Of a DNA stretch of 64,000 nucleotides, positions 1-9,680 are shown in pieces. The position numbers and the translations under genes were made by a program. Each line of letters starts with the position of its first letter. Position 1 is the first letter of the stretch. The stretch comes from Sheuella sp. (lineage in GTDB: Bacteria; Pseudomonadota; Gammaproteobacteria; Burkholderiales; Burkholderiaceae_B), in assembly GCA_030650995.1 (NCBI GenBank), contig JAUSCY010000128.1, positions 1-64,000 of the forward strand. Reading direction: 5' to 3'. The notes below the pieces were generated by a model, which saw nothing but the letters and a program-made list of their open reading frames with translations, had not been told where the DNA came from and did not search any database.

Positions 1-11
1 TTTTAACCGAA

Positions 12-2129
12 CTAACTTGCCTTTCCGGTATCAATTGCCCTAATTAGACGGGCGATGCGTTGGGAAAGTTCCCCATATTTTTGCTGTAATTGCAAATTAT
101 TTTCTCCCTGTGCAATTAATGCACCCTGTTCCTGCCTCAAACTCTCGAGTTCTATGCGTCTCAGAGCATCTTCCCATTCCTTTTGAGGCTCTGGTAAGAC
201 TTCCTGTGTCATGAGATCTGCTGCAACAGAGGCCATCAACACCCCCAGATCACCACCTGGGTCTGCTGCCTGAATCAGGGCTCCCAAATGTCGCGCACCA
301 CTTGATTGCGCAAGCACAATCAAGTCCCTGACCATTTCCAGATGGGGGCCACGCTCCAGAACTTCAAGCTGCTGATCACCCATTTGATCAACTAACTCGG
401 GATGGCTCAATAAAAGCCTGAGCAAACGGCGTGCCATCGGTGCAACGGAACGCCGTGTAGGTATTGCACCAGGCCCAGGAGGCGCCTCACGTTTACCAAA
501 ACGGCCCCAGGACTTTTTACCGCGGCCAGCATCGAAACCTGTGTAAGACTGACTGGTGTAGCCCTGCCTGGCATACCCTTGTTTATTCGGTCCAGGACTG
601 GAGTAATCAGCATTGGAATAGTCAGGAACCTGGGAACCGTAGTCCACACCATCAGGGATATTCAAATAGCCTGGCTCATCTGATGGCATACCAATATGAC
701 TGGCGCTTGACTGACTCGCAGTACCTGCGGGTACAGAGCCCGTAATACCGCTACTCCTGCGTGGGGCTTGCGGAACACCGGCAGACATACCGCCAGCGTT
801 CGAGCCCGGAACAGGCAGTCCAGGCAATGCGTGAGGTACGTCGCGCGCCAAAAGCTGCGAAAGTTCTTCGGGCGTCAGCTGAACGAGCCGGGCCAACTCA
901 TTTTGCAGTTGGATCTTAAGTGTGATGTCAGGAATTTGTACCAGCAACGGACGCGCTTCATGCACGAGCGCAGAACGCCCTTCTACTTCTTTAATCTTGT
1001 GCCGGCTAGCCAGCTCATTGAGGAAAAATGTCGATAGTGCATCTGATTCGCTCAGGCATGCTCTGAAGGCCTCTTGCCCAAACTCGCGGATATAGCTGTC
1101 GGGATCATGCTCAGTCGGCAAAAAAAGAAACCGGATAGATATATCATCCCGCAACAATGGCAAACATGTCTGCAAGGCGCGCCATGCGGCTCTTCGGCCT
1201 GCACCGTCACCGTCGAAACTGAATACGATGCGATCGCTCGCACGCAACAGTTTCTGGATATGCATCGGAGTCGTTGCCGTACCGAGGGTTGCGACGGCAT
1301 TGCCCACGCCCAATTGCGCGAGCCCCACGACATCCATATAACCCTCAACAACGATGACGCAGCCTTCCGAACGAATCGCCGAGCGCGCTTCAAATAAACC
1401 GTAAAGTTCATTACCTTTGGAGAAGACTGGCGTCTCGGGAGAGTTGAGGTATTTAGGCTCGCCTTTGCCGATGATACGTCCACCGAAACCTACAATTTCG
1501 CCTTTTACATTGCGAATTGGAAACATCACGCGTTCGCGAAACCGATCGTAGCGCCTGCCGTCTTCTGATTCAATCACAAGCCCTGATTCGACAAGAATCG
1601 GATCGTCGTAGCGCTGAAAAACCTTACCAAGCGACTGGCGATCTGCAGTCGCCCAGCCCAGACCAAAGGTTTTAGCAATTTGTCCCGTTAATCCTCGCTG
1701 TTGCAGATAACGAATCGCTGCAGGACTCTCACGTAACTGCGCTACGTAGTGTGCCTGTGCTTTTTGCAATACCTGGGTATGCTGGGAAACTTCTTCTTTA
1801 CGTCGCGCAGTAGCTGCCTGCTGGACAGGAGAGCGATTTTCCTCCGGAACGGTCATGCCAACGGCGCCTGCAAGCGACCTGACAGCCTCAGGGAAACTGG
1901 CCCCGGTATGTTCCATCAAAAAGGTAATTGCGCTGCCATGCGCTCCACAACCAAAGCAGTGATAAAACTGTTTAGTGGGGCTTACGGTAAAAGAGGGAGA
2001 CTTTTCATTATGAAAGGGGCATAACCCAAGCAGGTTAACGCCCCCTTTCTTTAACTGAACATATCGTCCAACAACATCCGCGACGTCAACGCGCGTTAGG
2101 AGATCCTGGATAAAGGAATCAGGAATCAC
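12..2129 (-). CDS. dnaG: DNA primase DnaG
   Basis: Synthesises RNA primers on the lagging strand and works with the DnaB helicase. The order is visible: a CHC2 zinc finger (C37, H40, C58, C61), a catalytic core with TOPRIM motifs EGYMD (262-266) and DGDGAG (306-311), then a C-terminal helicase-binding region (about 563-705). At 705 residues it is well above the roughly 580 of E. coli DnaG. The excess is a low-complexity linker at about 433-562, rich in Gly, Ser, Pro and Tyr, between core and helicase-binding domain. It follows rpsU with a hairpin between them, the classic rpsU-dnaG arrangement. Start and TAG stop are both inside the window. Confidence 0.97.
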   Translation of the reverse strand: MIPDSFIQDLLTRVDVADVVGRYVQLKKGGVNLLGLCPFHNEKSPSFTVSPTKQFYHCFGCGAHGSAITFLMEHTGASFPEAVRSLAGAVGMTVPEENRSPVQQAATARRKEEVSQHTQVLQKAQAHYVAQLRESPAAIRYLQQRGLTGQIAKTFGLGWATADRQSLGKVFQRYDDPILVESGLVIESEDGRRYDRFRERVMFPIRNVKGEIVGFGGRIIGKGEPKYLNSPETPVFSKGNELYGLFEARSAIRSEGCVIVVEGYMDVVGLAQLGVGNAVATLGTATTPMHIQKLLRASDRIVFSFDGDGAGRRAAWRALQTCLPLLRDDISIRFLFLPTEHDPDSYIREFGQEAFRACLSESDALSTFFLNELASRHKIKEVEGRSALVHEARPLLVQIPDITLKIQLQNELARLVQLTPEELSQLLARDVPHALPGLPVPGSNAGGMSAGVPQAPRRSSGITGSVPAGTASQSSASHIGMPSDEPGYLNIPDGVDYGSQVPDYSNADYSSPGPNKQGYARQGYTSQSYTGFDAGRGKKSWGRFGKREAPPGPGAIPTRRSVAPMARRLLRLLLSHPELVDQMGDQQLEVLERGPHLEMVRDLIVLAQSSGARHLGALIQAADPGGDLGVLMASVAADLMTQEVLPEPQKEWEDALRRIELESLRQEQGALIAQGENNLQLQQKYGELSQRIARLIRAIDTGKAS

Positions 2130-2146
2130 CGATCAGACCATACGAT

Positions 2147-2170
2147 ATTGGCGCACAAGAAGGCGCCAAT
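2147..2170 (-). terminator. Hairpin between rpsU and dnaG
   Basis: Perfect 8-bp inverted repeat ATTGGCGC/GCGCCAAT with an 8-nt loop, beginning three bases after the rpsU stop codon. There is no U-tract on either strand, so a full intrinsic terminator is unlikely. In the E. coli rpsU-dnaG-rpoD operon a partial terminator lies at this spot and lowers primase relative to S21; a similar attenuating or mRNA-processing role is inferred here. Confidence 0.55.
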
Positions 2171-2172
2171 GA

Positions 2173-2385
2173 TCAAAACATGCGTGGAGGCAATTGCTGG
2201 CTGCGAATGCGCTTGTAATGGCGCTTGACGGCAGCAGCCTGCTTGCGCTTGCGCTCAGCAGTTGGCTTTTCGTAAAACTCGCGCGCACGCAATTCGGTCA
2301 ACAGACCGGTCTTTTCGATTGTGCGCTTGAAACGGCGGAGGGCGGCTTCGAAGGGCTCGTTTTCTTTCAGACGAACGATAGGCAT
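2173..2385 (-). CDS. rpsU: 30S ribosomal protein bS21
   Basis: Small basic 70-residue ribosomal protein of the 30S platform, where it contacts the 3' end of 16S rRNA and helps initiation. It begins [13 protein letters not shown] and has the Arg/Lys-rich helical body typical of bS21, at the usual length. It is the first gene of the rpsU-dnaG pair. The 20 bases before the ATG (rich in A and T, then ACCACGCAACCT) contain no Shine-Dalgarno purine run, which is notable for an abundant ribosomal protein. An extended -10 promoter lies about 65 bases upstream. Confidence 0.97.
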   Translation of the reverse strand: MPIVRLKENEPFEAALRRFKRTIEKTGLLTELRAREFYEKPTAERKRKQAAAVKRHYKRIRSQQLPPRMF

Positions 2386-2448
2386 AGGTTGCGTGGTATT
2401 AATTAAACAGTTAAACCAAAATGGTTAGAAATTACGAATTAGCCATAG

Positions 2449-2457
2449 ATCATAGCA
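2449..2457 (-). promoter_or_regulatory. Extended -10 promoter for rpsU-dnaG
   Basis: On the minus strand the sequence reads TGCTATGAT, an extended -10 element (TGn plus TATGAT, 5 of 6 to TATAAT). No good -35 is seen 16-18 bases upstream, as is common for extended -10 promoters. It lies in the gap between the phosphoribosyltransferase gene and rpsU and points at rpsU. Confidence 0.5.
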
Positions 2458-2478
2458 CAAATACGCTTGACTTGATTG

Positions 2479-3009
2479 CTAATCGCCCAAAAATTTAGCC
2501 AGGGCGGCAGGCCTGAGTGTATCGTAGCGTTCAAAGGGCTGATGAATCCAGGGATTTGTTTCAAGGTACTCAACATAAAAATCAGGCTTTATAGAAGAAT
2601 GTGCCTTGAACCACAATACACCTGACTTTAACTCAGAAATACCCTGAAACTGCGCTTTCAGATGCTGACATACCCGCTCAAGCGTGACGCCACTATCAAC
2701 CATATCGTCAACCACCAGTACACGACCTTCTAGTTGCTCAGACATCATGGTGACGAACCGGGCAATACCCAACTCACTTTGTGTCGTACCAGAGTCATCC
2801 CGATAGCTGCTTGCGATCAGGATTGCAAGGGGCTTATCGAAAATTCTGGACAAAACGTCACCGACCCTCAACCCACCGCGCGCCAGGCATAGAATCTGGT
2901 CAAACTGCCAGCTAGCCTGATGAATCTGCAAAGCTAATTTTTCAATTAACCCGTTGTATGCATCCCAGTTGACCCATAAGTCTTTATCTGTGCTTTGAGG
3001 CAGAGTCAT
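2479..3009 (-). CDS. Phosphoribosyltransferase (purine salvage type)
   Basis: A 176-residue type I phosphoribosyltransferase. The PRPP-binding loop is VLVVDDMVDSGVT at residues 97-109 (hydrophobic-DD-x-x-D-S/T-G-x-T), and an ARGG turn lies at about 43-46. Such enzymes transfer ribose-5-phosphate from PRPP to a base, often guanine, hypoxanthine or xanthine; the substrate cannot be told from sequence. It lies 25 bases downstream of purA, so the two are probably cotranscribed, which fits a purine role. A regulatory use of the fold is possible but less likely. Confidence 0.8.
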   Translation of the reverse strand: MTLPQSTDKDLWVNWDAYNGLIEKLALQIHQASWQFDQILCLARGGLRVGDVLSRIFDKPLAILIASSYRDDSGTTQSELGIARFVTMMSEQLEGRVLVVDDMVDSGVTLERVCQHLKAQFQGISELKSGVLWFKAHSSIKPDFYVEYLETNPWIHQPFERYDTLRPAALAKFLGD

Positions 3010-3034
3010 GAGCCAGCTTGGAGTAGTCGGTTAA

Positions 3035-4348
<1,314 letters not shown>

Positions 4349-4420
4349 TCAAAATCGGGGCATATCGCCCCCACACCCCACATCCAACTGTTCAGTTGAA
4401 ATGCGGGAGCCTATGCAACT

Positions 4421-5584
4421 CTAGGATACTGCTTTGACAACCCACTGACCGCTTTGTGAAACAAGCTCGCGATCAAATATAAACTCATCATGTGTGGCGT
4501 GTTCGCCCGGAAAAACCTGAACAACAATCTCACCCGCCAGACGCAACGCATTGACAGCCTCGCCCAAGCGCGGATCCTTTACTGCAGGCGCACGGATAGC
4601 ACCAACTGGCTGCGCGGCAGTTAACCCCGCTGCAAGTTTGCGCAAATCAAGACTAAAACCTGTTGCAGGACGTGCACGTCCAAAGGCGCGGCTAACGTTA
4701 TCGTAGCGACCGCCCTGAACTAACGCGTCATGCCAGCCTTCTGCGTAAATCGAAAAGGTCACTCCGGAGTGATAGCCATATGTACCGACATCGGCCAGAT
4801 CAACACCAACAGAAACGTCATTTAAGGCTGAAAGTAATTCCTCAAGCGTGTCGAGCGCAACGCACACTCCAGGTATGGATGGCAATTGGGTACGCGCACG
4901 CGCAATAACAGAGGCATCGCCATACAAAAGTGGCAAACACGCTAACGACTTTACCGTAAGAGGCTCAAGCGCATCAGTGCCCTCACCCAATAAGGCGATA
5001 CCAGGCAGATCCTTGTCACGCAACAGCGCCATAATCTCATCAGCACGGGCGGCAGCAACCGGGTCGGCATCAATAATTGCACGCACGAGACCGGCGTGAC
5101 AGAGATCCAGACGCACAGACTGAACACCCGCCATGCGGGTGCTGGCCAAAGCCAGACGAATAATTTCCAGATCAGCCTCAATGCCAGCATGACCAAAAAT
5201 CTCGGCTCCGATCTGCAGCAACTCCCGGCTCGACAACAAGCCCGCAGGACGTGCATGCAAAACGGGTCCGCAATAGCAAAGCCTAGTTACACCCGCACGA
5301 TTGAGCAAGTGAGCATCAATTCGGGTGACTTGAGGCGTCATATCTGCCCGTATACCCAATGTGCGGCCCGACAACTGATCCACTAATTTACTGGTTCGCA
5401 AATTCAGATCGCTGCCACAGCCCGACAATAAAGAATCGATATATTCAACAAGGGGCGGCGCAACCAACTCGAAACCGTAGGTCCGGAACTGGTCCAGTAG
5501 ACTGCGTCGCAGCTCTTCAATGCGGCGAGCCTCGGCAGGCAACATGTCTGCCAGACTTTCTGGAAGAAGCCAGTTACCTTTCAT
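4421..5584 (-). CDS. hisZ: ATP phosphoribosyltransferase regulatory subunit HisZ
   Basis: Class II aaRS-like paralogue of histidyl-tRNA synthetase without synthetase activity. With short-form HisG it makes the octameric first enzyme of histidine synthesis and carries the feedback response. The 387 residues begin with a HisRS-like [14 protein letters not shown] helix and lack the anticodon-binding domain of HisS, as expected. Its presence implies a short HisG elsewhere. The location between hflC and purA, away from the his operon, is usual in Burkholderiales. No Shine-Dalgarno is seen before the ATG. Confidence 0.92.
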   Translation of the reverse strand: MKGNWLLPESLADMLPAEARRIEELRRSLLDQFRTYGFELVAPPLVEYIDSLLSGCGSDLNLRTSKLVDQLSGRTLGIRADMTPQVTRIDAHLLNRAGVTRLCYCGPVLHARPAGLLSSRELLQIGAEIFGHAGIEADLEIIRLALASTRMAGVQSVRLDLCHAGLVRAIIDADPVAAARADEIMALLRDKDLPGIALLGEGTDALEPLTVKSLACLPLLYGDASVIARARTQLPSIPGVCVALDTLEELLSALNDVSVGVDLADVGTYGYHSGVTFSIYAEGWHDALVQGGRYDNVSRAFGRARPATGFSLDLRKLAAGLTAAQPVGAIRAPAVKDPRLGEAVNALRLAGEIVVQVFPGEHATHDEFIFDRELVSQSGQWVVKAVS

Positions 5585-5702
5585 GACAGCACGGTGAGAA
5601 AGAAAGAATTCATCAGGGATGTTGAGTCAAGCAATACAAATATAAGACGCATTAAATGGCCCAGATCAAAATTAAGATCAAGACAAAACAAATGCATCGC
5701 CC

Positions 5703-5741
5703 AAACAAAAAGCGGCTTGGGGCGTAAGCCCGGCAAGCCGC
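5703..5741 (-). terminator. Intrinsic terminator between hflC and hisZ
   Basis: Strong rho-independent terminator on the minus strand. An outer 8-bp stem GCGGCTTG/CAAGCCGC and an inner GGGC/GCCC stem with a 4-nt loop (a 2-nt bulge between them) are followed by TTTTTGTTT. It lies about 115 bases past the hflC stop and 120 bases before hisZ, so it separates the hfl genes from hisZ-purA. Confidence 0.85.
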
Positions 5742-5768
5742 CAGAACAATCGTTAAAGCTTACAGCAT

Positions 5769-5796
5769 ATTATACAGATTATGGCGCAAGTGTCCC
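5769..5796 (-). promoter_or_regulatory. Sigma-70-like promoter upstream of the hflC-hisZ terminator
   Basis: On the minus strand a perfect -10 TATAAT (5769-5774) is preceded by GGGACA (5791-5796, 4 of 6 to TTGACA) at 16-bp spacing. The predicted start near 5762 is only about 20 bases upstream of the terminator stem, so transcripts would end after roughly 60 nt unless they read through into hisZ. Confidence 0.5.
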
Positions 5797-5855
5797 TTTT
5801 CAAACCTCAGAAGCGTTGCCTGAGGATCAAAAAGGGGGATTAAGCAGCAAGTTGC

Positions 5856-6728
5856 TTACTTACCGTTAGAAGACTTCAGATACTTAAAGAAATCCGAGCT
5901 CGGATCAACCACCATCAGGTCACCCGGCTTGCCAAAGGCAGCTCTATAACCCTCAAGACTCTTGTAAAAACTATAAAACCCGAGGTCCTCTCCGTACGCT
6001 TTTGCATAGAGTCCTGCTGCTTTCGCATCGCCCTCACCCATGATTGCCTGTGCACGACCATAGGCCTCTGCCAGGATTTCCTCACGCTGACGGTCAGCCT
6101 CGGCGCGAATTTTTTCTCCTTCCGCTGCACCAATCGAGCGCATCTCATTGGCTACGCGCAAACGCTCAGACTCCATGCGTCGGTACACTGACTCAGAAAT
6201 CTCAGGAGCGAACTCGATACGCTTTAACCGTACATCGACTACTTCAATGCCAAAGGGCTCCGCGCGCTTGACGACGTTGGTCAGTACCTCATCCATAATC
6301 ACCTTGCGCTCAAGAGAAACCACGTCCTTAACGGTACGGATATTGACTGAAGCGTTCAATGCATCACGAATCTGAGCCTGCAGACGCTCGCGCGCTGCCC
6401 GTTCGTTACCACCAAAGGTAACGTAATAAAGACGTGGATCAACAATGCGCCACTTCACAAACGAATCGATCAGCAGGTTCTTCTTTTCGGATGTTTGAAT
6501 CCGCTCAGCTTCCTGTGTATCGATCGTCAACAGACGTTTATCCAACGTGACAACGTTTTGAAAAGGCGGTGGCAGTTTGAAGTAAAGACCTGGTTCAGAA
6601 ACAATTTTTTTGACTTCGCCCAAAGCAAACACCAGGGCAAAATCACGCTCACGCACAATAAAAACAGAAGAAGACAAAACACCCACAATCACTAGCAGGG
6701 TAATCATCAGAGGTAATAGACGTTTCAT
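5856..6728 (-). CDS. hflC: HflC, modulator of FtsH protease
   Basis: SPFH/band-7 membrane protein that forms the HflKC cage around FtsH and limits its access to membrane substrates. It has an N-terminal membrane anchor (about 5-24), then a periplasmic SPFH domain and a long Ala/Glu-rich coiled region (about 170-240). The 290 residues are close to the family length. Translation is well set up: AAGGAGG lies 7 bases before the ATG. It starts 12 bases after hflK and is the last gene of hflX-hflK-hflC. Confidence 0.96.
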   Translation of the reverse strand: MKRLLPLMITLLVIVGVLSSSVFIVRERDFALVFALGEVKKIVSEPGLYFKLPPPFQNVVTLDKRLLTIDTQEAERIQTSEKKNLLIDSFVKWRIVDPRLYYVTFGGNERAARERLQAQIRDALNASVNIRTVKDVVSLERKVIMDEVLTNVVKRAEPFGIEVVDVRLKRIEFAPEISESVYRRMESERLRVANEMRSIGAAEGEKIRAEADRQREEILAEAYGRAQAIMGEGDAKAAGLYAKAYGEDLGFYSFYKSLEGYRAAFGKPGDLMVVDPSSDFFKYLKSSNGK

Positions 6729-6740
6729 GGTGAGTCCTCC

Positions 6741-8048
6741 TTAGCGACTGCCGCGATCACGCGTCAGAGTGTTAGCCGATCCGCTGGCGGCTGCAGGGCG
6801 CGCTGGCGGGCTCAAAGGCGCAGGCGTGTTGATCACGGGCTGCGGAGGTGTAACTGTGCCGGGTGCGACTTTCGCTGCATCCTGCGCGGTCTGCTGCATG
6901 ATTTTGTCTAGCGGCAGATAAAGCATATTGTTTGAGCCTTTCGTATCAACCAGAACCTTACTTGCGCTAGCGTACATCTGTTGCATCGTCTCAAGATACA
7001 TACGTTCACGAATAACAAGTGGTGACTTACGATACTCAGTCAGCACACTGCCAAAACGCGCAACATCACCGACCGCGTTACCGACGATTTTTGCCCGGTA
7101 ACCTTCTGCCTGCTCAAGCATGCGAGATGCCTGGCCACCGGCCATCGGTACGATCTGATTACGGTAAGCCTGACCTTCGTTGACTTGACGCTCGCGATCC
7201 TGACCTGCTTTGACTGCATCATCAAAAGCCGCCTGAACCTGCTCGGGGGGCTGAACGTTCTGAATGGCTACGCTGCTGACCTGAACACCTGTTTGATAAC
7301 GATCCAGGATTTGCTGCATTAACTTTTGTACATCAACGGCCACAGCAGTCCGGCCCTCGTAGAGGACAAAGTCCATCTTGCGGGTACCAACAACCTCACG
7401 CATGGAGGCCTGCGCAGCCTGGCGCACGGACTCATCAGGGTCTTTGGTTTTAAACAGATACTCTGGAGCACCATCTGCTTTCAGCCGGTACTGCACCACG
7501 AACTGAACATCAACGATGTTCTCGTCATCTGTCAGCATCAGTGCTTCAGGTAACACGCGATTGCGCGCATTACCGCGAAAGCCAACCTCAAAGGTGCGTA
7601 ACTGGGACAGGTTAACAATTTCGTTACTCTGAATTGGATAGGGTATGCGCCACTGGAATCCCGCTTGCGCCGTGCTTTTGTAGCGACCAAACTGGGTAAC
7701 GACTGCGACTTGACCTTCCTGGACAATAAAAAATCCACTCCCCAGCCACAACGCTACAGCGGCACCAACAATGACGCCCAGGCCGATACGGGACTGGCGG
7801 GGGGTCGGGCCACCCATACCTTGCTGAGGAGGACGCGGACCATTGTTATGCCCGCCACCTTGATTGCGGCCAAAGAAGCTGCCCAGACGCTGATTAAAAT
7901 CACGCCAGACCTGGTCTAGATCAGGCGGCCCATTACCCTGGGCAGGACGCTTCGGTGGTTCATTGCCATTTTTAGGCGGTTCTGAGCCATTAGAGCCGCG
8001 GCCCCAGCCAGGTTCATTCAGGTTGAATATCTTGGAGAGTAATCTCAT
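6741..8048 (-). CDS. hflK: HflK, modulator of FtsH protease
   Basis: Partner of HflC in the FtsH-regulating SPFH complex. The first 85 residues are a Gly/Pro/Asn-rich cytoplasmic tail. One membrane helix follows (about 88-107), then the SPFH domain, a helical region and a Pro/Ala-rich C-terminus (about 395-435). At 435 residues it is slightly longer than E. coli HflK because of the tails. Its start overlaps the 3' end of hflX by 35 bases, so translation of the two is probably coupled. Confidence 0.95.
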   Translation of the reverse strand: MRLLSKIFNLNEPGWGRGSNGSEPPKNGNEPPKRPAQGNGPPDLDQVWRDFNQRLGSFFGRNQGGGHNNGPRPPQQGMGGPTPRQSRIGLGVIVGAAVALWLGSGFFIVQEGQVAVVTQFGRYKSTAQAGFQWRIPYPIQSNEIVNLSQLRTFEVGFRGNARNRVLPEALMLTDDENIVDVQFVVQYRLKADGAPEYLFKTKDPDESVRQAAQASMREVVGTRKMDFVLYEGRTAVAVDVQKLMQQILDRYQTGVQVSSVAIQNVQPPEQVQAAFDDAVKAGQDRERQVNEGQAYRNQIVPMAGGQASRMLEQAEGYRAKIVGNAVGDVARFGSVLTEYRKSPLVIRERMYLETMQQMYASASKVLVDTKGSNNMLYLPLDKIMQQTAQDAAKVAPGTVTPPQPVINTPAPLSPPARPAAASGSANTLTRDRGSR

Positions 8049-9132
8049 TTTTTTCCGGTATTAAAGCGAACTGACTAATTGCACTACGCAAACCATCCAG
8101 TCCCGAGCGCGTTTGGGCACTCACAAAAACACGACAAATCGTACCATGTGCGTCAAGCTCCACACGCGGCTCAAGTCCTGCAAGGTCGATCTTGTTATAG
8201 ACCAGTATCCTCGGAATATCAGCAGCGCCAATATCGACAAGTACTTTATCTACCTCTGCAATTTGCTCATCGCGCTGTGGACTTGAAGCATCCACCACAT
8301 GCAGCAATAAGTCTGCGTGAATGGCTTCTTCGAGCGTGGCACGAAAAGCAGCAATCAGTGTAAGGGGCAAATCGCGAATAAAACCCACAGTATCTGAAAG
8401 GGTAATTTGCCCTGCCCCATCAATCCAGACACGCCGGGTCGTTGTATCGAGCGTGGCAAACAGCTGATCAGCAGCGTAAGCACCCGCACGCGTCATTGCA
8501 TTAAAAAGTGTCGACTTACCGGCGTTGGTATAACCCACGAGCGATACGGACATCGTCCCGCCACGCACTCTCGAACGGCGCTGGGTCGTGCGCTGACGCT
8601 GAACGCGTTCGAGCCGCTCGCGCAACAGGCGGACTTTGCCACCAATCATGCGCCGATCCATTTCGAGCTGAGACTCACCAGGCCCTCGCATACCAATACC
8701 GCCGCGCTGGCGCTCGAGGTGGGACCACATGCGCGTCAAACGCGTCGCAAGGTGTTGCAATTGGGCGAGTTCAACCTGGAGTTTGCCCTCGTGGCTCTTC
8801 GCACGTAAAGCGAAGATATCCAGAATAAGGGCAACACGGTCCACTACACGCAGATTGAGCTGACGTTCCAGATTCCGTTGTTGAGCTGGTGATAGCGGCT
8901 GATCAAACAAGACGACTTCAGCATCAGTTGCCTGCGCCAGCAAAACGGCTTCTTCGAGCTTTCCTGTCCCGATAAAGTAAGCAGCGTCAGGCCTCGCACG
9001 CTTAGCAGTCAGGGTGGCAACAATCTCTGCGCCCGCTCCTCTGGCTAGCATTGCGAACTCTTCTGCATGCGCAGGATGATCGGGTGCACCCAGATCAACA
9101 CTGATGATCAGCGCCCGCATCATTGGATACAT
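8014..9132 (-). CDS. hflX: GTPase HflX
   Basis: Ribosome-associated GTPase that splits stalled 70S ribosomes under stress. The N-terminal HflX domain (about 5-190) contains the Gly-rich GGIGMRGPGESQLE segment. The G domain has P-loop GYTNAGKST (200-208), the DTVGFIRDLP switch and NKID. The 372 residues lack the long C-terminal tail of E. coli HflX. Several ATGs cluster at the start; 9132 is used, but 9123 or 9120 (MRALIISVD) would match the family N-terminus equally well. It follows hfq beyond a terminator-like hairpin. Confidence 0.94.
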   Translation of the reverse strand: MYPMMRALIISVDLGAPDHPAHAEEFAMLARGAGAEIVATLTAKRARPDAAYFIGTGKLEEAVLLAQATDAEVVLFDQPLSPAQQRNLERQLNLRVVDRVALILDIFALRAKSHEGKLQVELAQLQHLATRLTRMWSHLERQRGGIGMRGPGESQLEMDRRMIGGKVRLLRERLERVQRQRTTQRRSRVRGGTMSVSLVGYTNAGKSTLFNAMTRAGAYAADQLFATLDTTTRRVWIDGAGQITLSDTVGFIRDLPLTLIAAFRATLEEAIHADLLLHVVDASSPQRDEQIAEVDKVLVDIGAADIPRILVYNKIDLAGLEPRVELDAHGTICRVFVSAQTRSGLDGLRSAISQFALIPEKNEITLQDIQPE

Positions 9133-9195
9133 TCCATCATATTTTTAATCAAATTTTTAGCTATCCGGTTGAACCAATAAATAAACAAATAAATA

Positions 9196-9226
9196 CGCCC
9201 GCCAAAACACAAGGTCTTGGCGGGCG
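9196..9226 (-). terminator. Intrinsic terminator after hfq
   Basis: Minus-strand hairpin with a perfect 10-bp stem CGCCCGCCAA/TTGGCGGGCG and an 11-nt loop, followed by a T-rich tail (TATTTATTTGTTTATT). It lies 20 bases after the hfq stop, between hfq and hflX, and is expected to limit read-through into hflX-hflK-hflC. Confidence 0.85.
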
Positions 9227-9245
9227 CGGAACTAATCGGTAAAAA

Positions 9246-9497
9246 TTATTCAGCAGCAGCCTCAACCTCTGCCTCAGCAGAAGGCAATGTTACTGCACGT
9301 GCAGGCACAACCGTAGAAATAGCGTGCTTGTAAACCATTTGAGTGACGGTATTACGCAGCAAAACTACATACTGGTCAAACGACTCAACTTGACCCTGAA
9401 GTTTGATCCCATTTACCAGATATATAGAAACTGGTATGTGCTCTTTACGCAAAGCGTTCAAGAAAGGATCTTGCAAAGTTTGCCCTTTATTGCTCAT
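9246..9497 (-). CDS. hfq: RNA chaperone Hfq
   Basis: Sm-like hexameric RNA chaperone that pairs small RNAs with mRNAs. The Sm1 region ([35 protein letters not shown]) and the Sm2 YKHAIST motif are intact. The start is fixed at the inner ATG ([14 protein letters not shown]) because GGAG lies 7 bases upstream and this is the standard N-terminus; a longer frame to 9542 has no support. The 83-residue protein ends in a short Ala/Glu-rich tail, as in other Betaproteobacteria, rather than the long tail of E. coli Hfq. Confidence 0.97.
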   Translation of the reverse strand: MSNKGQTLQDPFLNALRKEHIPVSIYLVNGIKLQGQVESFDQYVVLLRNTVTQMVYKHAISTVVPARAVTLPSAEAEVEAAAE

Positions 9498-9641
9498 TGG
9501 CAGGCTCCATCTGTTGTTGTTGAAGAACGTATTTGGTGGCAATACATCTAATACTCGTACTCTACAGGGTTTTCCCGAGGTGCGCTAGCAATTGAAACAC
9601 ATGCTTACTAAATAATTTTAATTATTAGCGCAGTTTTTATT

Positions 9642-9680
9642 CAACTCTCACTTTCAACTGTCACTTTCAACTCTCACTTT
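9642..9680. repeat. Three tandem 13-bp repeats at the end of hisC
   Basis: Units CAACTCTCACTTT, CAACTGTCACTTT and CAACTCTCACTTT lie head to tail (9642-9654, 9655-9667, 9668-9680), differing by one base in the middle copy. The last unit includes the hisC stop codon, so two full units lie in the hisC-hfq gap. Function unknown; slippage or a protein-binding array are both possible. Confidence 0.85.

Larger units (their letters stand above)
5585..5855. other. Intergenic region hflC-hisZ (largest gap)
   Basis: This 271-base gap holds, in minus-strand order, a weak CCTCAG/CTGAGG hairpin (5805-5825), the TATAAT promoter and the strong intrinsic terminator described separately, then about 120 AT-rich bases before hisZ. 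No minus-strand reading frame of useful length is present. In E. coli the small DUF2065 gene yjeT follows hflC; no counterpart was found here. The only long plus-strand frame lies antisense and resembles no family. Confidence 0.6.

Noticed and set aside
5594-5869. Plus-strand 91-codon frame in the hflC-hisZ gap
   Set aside because: Runs antisense through the terminator and promoter and into the end of hflC; composition resembles no family and it has no ribosome-binding site.
9498-9542. Fifteen-residue N-terminal extension of Hfq
   Set aside because: The inner ATG has a good GGAG site and gives the standard Hfq start; the extension is unlike any Hfq.
9611-9626. AT-only inverted repeat AATAAT/ATTATT before hfq
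   Set aside because: Short stem of A-T pairs only, in an AT-rich gap; likely chance, and no T-tract context fits a terminator for hisC.
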